NCBI GenBank assembly: GCA_015486505.1
Contig: WFRP01000087.1
Span: forward strand, 1-8,754
Direction: 5' to 3'
DNA length: 8,754 nt
Source of the DNA: Pseudomonadota bacterium
GTDB taxonomy: Bacteria > Desulfobacterota > Anaeroferrophillalia > Anaeroferrophillales > Tharpellaceae
Positions 5,868 through 8,754 of this stretch are shown here, piece after piece (the first letter of the stretch is position 1; each line of letters begins with the position of its first letter). Position numbers and translations under genes: made by a program. The notes beneath the pieces are model-generated. The model saw nothing but the letters and a program-made list of their open reading frames with translations. It did not search any database and was not told where the DNA came from.

Positions 5868-6674
5868 TCATTTTCTGTGACATTTTTGGCGGTAACGCTG
5901 TTCCCGGGCAGCCGTATCCTGGCGATAAAAACCGGCCAGAACATCATATAAGGCCTGATGAGTTTTCTGCATTTTAACCGGTTTGTCGAAAAAGTATTCT
6001 GTGGCTACGGCGAAAAATTCAGCTTCATTTTTGGCGCCGTAAGGGTCGAGAAAGGTTTTTTTACCCCGCGCGGCATCGTGACGCAACGCCAGAAACTCTT
6101 CGGAAAACACCTGAGCCCAGATCCGGTACTGCTCCCGGCTGTGCAACTCCGGCGTACCATTGGCAACCCCATCCCGCATATCCAGAAAATGTGCGAACTC
6201 GTGATAAACAACATTATGACCGCTCTCCGGATGCCGGGCCCCTCTCTGGACCGCATCCCAGATCAAAATTATCGGCCCCCGCTTAAAAGCCTGCCCGGAG
6301 ATCGCAAATCTCTGCTGACCTAAAAGCGGGCTTTGCGTAAACACGCCAACCTGAGGCGGCGGCGTAACGACCGTGGAAGGGTAAACCAGAATCGTCATCA
6401 GTTCGCGATAAAGGTCGTGCGGCAGGCCAACAAGTAAAATACAGGCTTCAGCCGCGATTACAACCCTAATCTCATCGGTAATTTCAAGCTCATTACAGCC
6501 CTCAAATCTCTTTTCAGCAATAAACACCTGCACCATTTGTTCCAGATGACTTTTTTCATCAACATTAAGAAAACTGTAGTGTGTAACCATTTCCGCAAGA
6601 ATCTCGCGCCAGGCGGCCGGAAACGGCGTCTGCAAAATTTCCCGGCGCTGATGTTTTTTTAACCAGCCAAACAT
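5868..6674 (-). CDS. mtfA: MtfA-like zinc-dependent peptidase (M90 family)
   Basis: This 268-aa cytosolic zinc peptidase is related to E. coli MtfA, which binds the repressor Mlc and has aminopeptidase activity. The zinc site is plain: HEFAH with H158 and H162 as ligands and E159 as catalytic base, and NEAEFFAVATEYFF with E219 as the likely third ligand. The N-terminal F-x-x-A-W and L-x-x-H region (about 18-60) and the central VVTPP...G segment also fit the family, and the length is normal. ATG 6674 has AAGGGG about 6 nt upstream. Mlc or ptsG partners are not visible here, so the Mlc link should not be carried over; the general peptidase call is firm. It lies between the helical protein gene (81 bp upstream) and the acyltransferase (34 bp downstream), in the same direction. 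Confidence 0.88.
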   Translation of the reverse strand: MFGWLKKHQRREILQTPFPAAWREILAEMVTHYSFLNVDEKSHLEQMVQVFIAEKRFEGCNELEITDEIRVVIAAEACILLVGLPHDLYRELMTILVYPSTVVTPPPQVGVFTQSPLLGQQRFAISGQAFKRGPIILIWDAVQRGARHPESGHNVVYHEFAHFLDMRDGVANGTPELHSREQYRIWAQVFSEEFLALRHDAARGKKTFLDPYGAKNEAEFFAVATEYFFDKPVKMQKTHQALYDVLAGFYRQDTAAREQRYRQKCHRK

Positions 6675-6697
6675 TTATTTCCCCTTATAAATATCCG

Positions 6698-6727
6698 GGC
6701 CTTAAGGATGCCTCCAACCTTTAGGCC
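6698..6727 (-). other. intercistronic hairpin upstream of the MtfA-like gene
   Basis: The segment ggccttaagg (6698-6707) pairs with cctttaggcc (6718-6727), with one mismatch in 10 bp and a 10-nt loop. On the minus transcript it is followed by cggatatttata rather than a T-run. It may be a processing or partial attenuation site between the two genes. Confidence 0.45.
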
Positions 6728-6755
6728 TCGCTTTGTATTCACAAACAGGTCAAAT

Positions 6756-7412
6756 TCAAGGTTTGATTTTCTCAGCCATTTCTTTCAACCAGTCGGATAC
6801 TTTATCCCGTGAGAGTTCAATTAATTCCCGGCTTTTAGCTTCAGTTGACTGACTTAACTGCTGAACAAACTCCCTGGCGCTTTCAGCGGAGTTATTCAGT
6901 GACTGTCTGACTGAATCGGCAAACTCGGTTTTGTCCCGGTCAACATAGGCTTTAATGCCTTCACCAACCTCGGTCAATCGGGCTTTACCGGCTTCTCCGA
7001 CCTCGATAAGCCGAGCGTAGGCTTCCCGCATCCGGGCTTCAGCCTTTTGCACAAAACTATCCATTGATCCTTGAGTATTCTCTAACGCGGCATTCAAAGC
7101 ATTACGGGTCTCCAGAGCCGCCTTCTCCGCCGCCGCCACACTTTTGTTGCCGAGGTCTCTGGAGACCTCCATCAGGGTCTCAGCGACCTTGCTGATCAGC
7201 CGGCCGCTTTCATGACCGGCCGATGCCAGACCTTCCTCAACCCCCTCCAAATATTCCAGGGTAAGTTCCCGTTCAATTTTCATATCAACCTGAAGATCAT
7301 TTAATGTTTCGGCATAATCCTGTCGGATAAATACGATTACTTCATGTTCAACCTGATGCCCTTTCGCAACTATGATTTCAACTTCATTTTTTACGCGCTC
7401 TTTTATACTCAC
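6756..7412 (-). CDS. long-helix protein of unknown function with 11-residue repeat character
   Basis: This 218-aa, highly charged protein has no cysteine and a single proline, the last residue, so it is probably nearly all helix. Residues 133-154 are two consecutive 11-residue units (ARLIEVGEAGK, ARLTEVGEGIK), the period of LEA-type and apolipoprotein-like amphipathic helices. The surrounding 90-210 region keeps alternating acidic/basic and small residues. There is no signal peptide or membrane segment. I cannot name the family; phasin-like, LEA-like or coiled-coil stress proteins are options. I chose GTG 7412 because GGAGG (7422-7426) lies 9 nt upstream and a strong promoter would start transcription near 7453. 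The ATG at 7448 would then be almost at the transcript end with no ribosome site. It heads the minus-strand group that continues to the MtfA-like gene. Confidence 0.75.
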   Translation of the reverse strand: MSIKERVKNEVEIIVAKGHQVEHEVIVFIRQDYAETLNDLQVDMKIERELTLEYLEGVEEGLASAGHESGRLISKVAETLMEVSRDLGNKSVAAAEKAALETRNALNAALENTQGSMDSFVQKAEARMREAYARLIEVGEAGKARLTEVGEGIKAYVDRDKTEFADSVRQSLNNSAESAREFVQQLSQSTEAKSRELIELSRDKVSDWLKEMAEKIKP

Positions 7413-7459
7413 TACCTTAAACCTCCATAAATTGTTATCAAGCAACATTTCCGCCGGCC

Positions 7460-7488
7460 TAAATAAAAATTGCAGCCGGCAAAGTCAA
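7460..7488 (-). promoter_or_regulatory. sigma70-type promoter for the minus-strand gene group
   Basis: Read on the minus strand, TTGACT (7488-7483) and TATTTA (7465-7460) are separated by 17 bp. Both boxes match consensus well (five and four of six). Transcription would start near 7453, leaving a leader of about 40 nt with GGAGG before the GTG at 7412. No operator is obvious. Confidence 0.7.
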
Positions 7489-7686
7489 TTTAATTCGCGA
7501 CATAAGTCTCACAAATCAATCTCTTCAGGTCTGTACCACGAACGGATTTTATTGTCTACTACCGGTTATGAAAAATGCTCCGGGTTTTATCCGTTTCTGC
7601 TTGAATTAAACATCTGGATAAATTATGCTTTTCACTATATTGTGCGGTTGGGCGGACAACTGTGACAACTCGGGTTAAAATTGTCG
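7489..7686. other. intergenic region between divergent genes, nothing further recognised
   Basis: AT-rich DNA with no convincing gene. Open frames here lack ribosome sites and overlap the promoter regions on either side. I see no strong palindrome or riboswitch-like fold. Confidence 0.5.
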
Positions 7687-7715
7687 TTGCAGAAAAAAAT
7701 CTAATCTGGTATCTT
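7687..7715 (+). promoter_or_regulatory. candidate promoter of the universal stress protein gene
   Basis: TTGCAG (7687-7692) and TATCTT (7710-7715) are spaced 17 bp apart, each matching consensus at four positions. A start near 7722 would give a leader of about 48 nt before ATG 7770. Confidence 0.4.
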
Positions 7716-7769
7716 TCACGATACTTTGGGACTCAAAAAAAATTTTTAACCGAATTAAAAGGAATTGTT

Positions 7770-8219
7770 ATGGAAATCAAAAGAATTATGGTTCTGAGCC
7801 GCTCGACCAAAGCCTGTCATAAGGCCGTGCATTATGGTTTGAAAATGTCAAAGGCAATCGCCAGTGACTTGTATTTGACCCATATAGACGTTGACATCCT
7901 CAGCCAGACCGTCGGGAACATTGCCACATCACGAAAAAGCCTGCAGGAAGAGTATGATCAGGAAAAACAGAAGATCAAAGCGGAGTTGGACGCGCTGGTA
8001 GCTTCCGAACAGGACAGTGCCAACCCGGTCACCGTCATTGAAACTGTTGTCAGCGGCCCGTTGTACAGCAACGTCATCAAGCTTGTAAAGGACAATGATA
8101 TCGATCTGCTCATTATGATGGCCCACCCGGAAGGCCATATTGAAAGCGCCCTTTTCGATCATGATAATGAGAAAATAGTCCGCAAATTGCCCTGCTCGAT
8201 TTTTCTGGTGAAAGAGTAA
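7770..8219 (+). CDS. universal stress protein (UspA superfamily), apparently without the ATP-binding loop
   Basis: This 149-aa cytosolic protein has a single Usp domain. The first strand and helix (EIKRIMVLSRSTKACHKAVHYGLKMSKA, 2-29 in part) and the LYLTHIDVD strand (34-42) match the family start. VVSGPLYSNVIKLVKDNDIDLLIMMAHP (93-120 in part) is the conserved second half, and IVRKLPCSIFLVK (136-148) the end. The usual G-x2-G-x9-G-S/T nucleotide loop is replaced by HPEGHIESALFDHDNEK (119-135), which lacks the second and third glycines. This resembles the non-ATP-binding Usp type. ATG 7770 is preceded by AAAAGGA (7757-7763); the in-frame GTG at 7662 has no ribosome site and would add 36 non-family residues. 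The gene is transcribed away from the helical protein gene and ends in its own terminator. Confidence 0.88.
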   Translation: MEIKRIMVLSRSTKACHKAVHYGLKMSKAIASDLYLTHIDVDILSQTVGNIATSRKSLQEEYDQEKQKIKAELDALVASEQDSANPVTVIETVVSGPLYSNVIKLVKDNDIDLLIMMAHPEGHIESALFDHDNEKIVRKLPCSIFLVKE

Positions 8220-8237
8220 GCGTTAAATCAAAATAAC

Positions 8238-8302
8238 CTGTCCGCCGCAATCACTGAGCCTTACTTGATTCAGCAGTATGATGGCGGCGGACGGTTTTGT
8301 TT
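8238..8302 (+). terminator. probable terminator after the universal stress protein gene
   Basis: The segment gtccgccgc (8240-8248) pairs perfectly with gcggcggac (8284-8292), and two weaker outer pairs extend it to 8238/8294. TTTTGTTT follows at 8295-8302. The 35-nt loop can form a small inner stem (ctga/tcag). The position 20 bp after the stop supports the call, though the loop is longer than usual. Confidence 0.6.
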
Positions 8303-8348
8303 AAAATCCAGGGCATTTTCCGGCGGCGGCGCCGTTCCCGGCCCATTT

Positions 8349-8413
8349 CTTCAACTCCCTCATCTCTTCGACTACCCCCTTCTTCGACTACCCTTTCCTT
8401 CGACTCATTGTCA
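8349..8413. repeat. 16-17-bp minisatellite, four units
   Basis: Units begin at 8349, 8366, 8382 and 8398, each starting CTTC(A/G)ACT and then pyrimidine-rich. The middle two are the most alike (cttcgactaccc). The period of 17, 16 and 16 bp is not a multiple of three throughout, and no gene is seen. Confidence 0.75.
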
Positions 8414-8426
8414 TAAGGGTTCCTCT

Positions 8427-8754
8427 AATGCGGGAACAAATCCCGCAACCCAAACAGGACCTTGCGGCCCGTACCCAGGGGCACTTCCGATGGTCGCACC
8501 CCAAGGGCACTTCCGTTGGGCGCAAATAAGTACTCTTATCAGAACATTTTCTTGTTTTTACAGTTGAAAAAAGCTGTCGAAAAAAACAAGAAAATAACCT
8601 GTAAGGCACTAATGCGGGAACTATCTCCGCAACCTAATCGGGCCTTTTTGGCCCGCAAATAAGTGCTCTTATCAGAACATTTTCTTGTTTTTACAGTTGA
8701 AAAAAGCTGTCGAAAAAAACAAGAAAATAACCTGTAAGGCACTAATGCGGGAAC
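8427..8754. repeat. 133-bp tandem repeat array, continuing past the right edge
   Basis: The unit start aatgcgggaac occurs at 8427, 8611 and 8744. The distance 8611-8744 is 133 bp. The distance 8427-8611 is 184 bp, that is 133 plus a 51-bp insertion (8472-8522). Outside the insertion, the second half of the units differs at about one base. Each unit carries a 5' hairpin (gcggga/tcccgc), a cgggcc/ggcccg hairpin (clear in unit 2) and a long hairpin with a perfect 14-bp stem (attttcttgttttt / aaaaacaagaaaat) with acag/ctgt inside. The open frames in it merely repeat with the array and have no ribosome site. Confidence 0.9.
8472..8522 (+). repeat. 51-bp insertion made of two short palindromic repeats (copies C and D)
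   Basis: Copy C (about 8471-8497, diverged: gtacccaggggcacttcc) and copy D (8496-8523, identical to copy A at 4125-4152) lie head to tail. Removing 8472-8522 restores an exact 133-bp unit (ggcccg joined to caaataag), so the insertion is younger than the array unit or spread into only one unit. Confidence 0.8.

Noticed and set aside
7413..7448. ATG start 12 codons upstream of the helical protein
   Set aside because: It lies almost at the predicted transcript start, has no good ribosome site and would place GGAGG inside the gene.
7662..7769. GTG start adding 36 residues to the universal stress protein
   Set aside because: There is no ribosome site; the extension does not resemble the family, which begins at the strand coded from 7770, and it overlaps the candidate promoter.
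8388..8742. Small minus-strand frames starting MPYRLFSCFFRQ in the tandem array
   Set aside because: The same peptide appears once per 133-bp unit and is interrupted differently by the insertion, with no ribosome site; it is a by-product of the repeat.
8427..8754. CRISPR array
   Set aside because: The units are 133 bp, directly abutting and uniform, without short repeats separated by unique spacers.

Overview
The window looks like a chromosomal stretch from a Gram-negative, mesophilic-type bacterium, most likely a member of Desulfobacterota (formerly Deltaproteobacteria). This rests on the two-membrane gene content (a DUF374 acyltransferase, an MtfA peptidase), a mixed base composition, and intergenic palindromic repeats of a style I associate with that group. 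No marker gene fixes the taxon, so the assignment is tentative.

Positions 1-1493 read as the end of an integron-type cassette array. The tail of an unidentified ORF (2-88) runs into a ~122-bp attC-like site (74-195). A cassette follows, carrying its own promoter and a DUF1778/GNAT toxin-antitoxin pair (481-1286), and then a second attC-like site (1302-1421). After each attC-like site comes the same palindrome-rich block. In the second copy this block breaks off at 1493, inside the 3' end of a convergent chromosomal gene. No integrase lies in the window.

Positions 1474-3840 (minus strand) encode a 788-aa membrane hybrid histidine kinase with its own receiver domain. Positions 4071-4287 hold a MITE-like palindromic repeat into which two copies of a much shorter palindromic repeat have been inserted. 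A GC-rich leader with a possible 40-aa ORF (4350-4472) follows, then a YflT/17M-type stress protein gene (4454-4969) with a clear terminator.

Positions 5144-7412 are three minus-strand genes in order of transcription: an almost proline-free helical protein (6756-7412, strong promoter at 7460-7488), an MtfA-like zinc peptidase (5868-6674) and a DUF374 acyltransferase (5144-5833). Divergent from them is a small universal-stress-protein gene (7770-8219). Two of the genes around this cluster (4454-4969 and 7770-8219) belong to stress-protein families, and the MtfA and acyltransferase genes fit envelope or stress adaptation. This is an inference from families only.

Positions 8220-8754 are non-coding. 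They hold a terminator, a 16-17-bp minisatellite, and a 133-bp tandem repeat that continues past the window edge. The first unit of that repeat carries a 51-bp insertion made of two more copies of the short palindrome seen at 4125 and 4213. The most interesting parts are the attC-like cassette with its common palindromic leader and the nested short repeat family.
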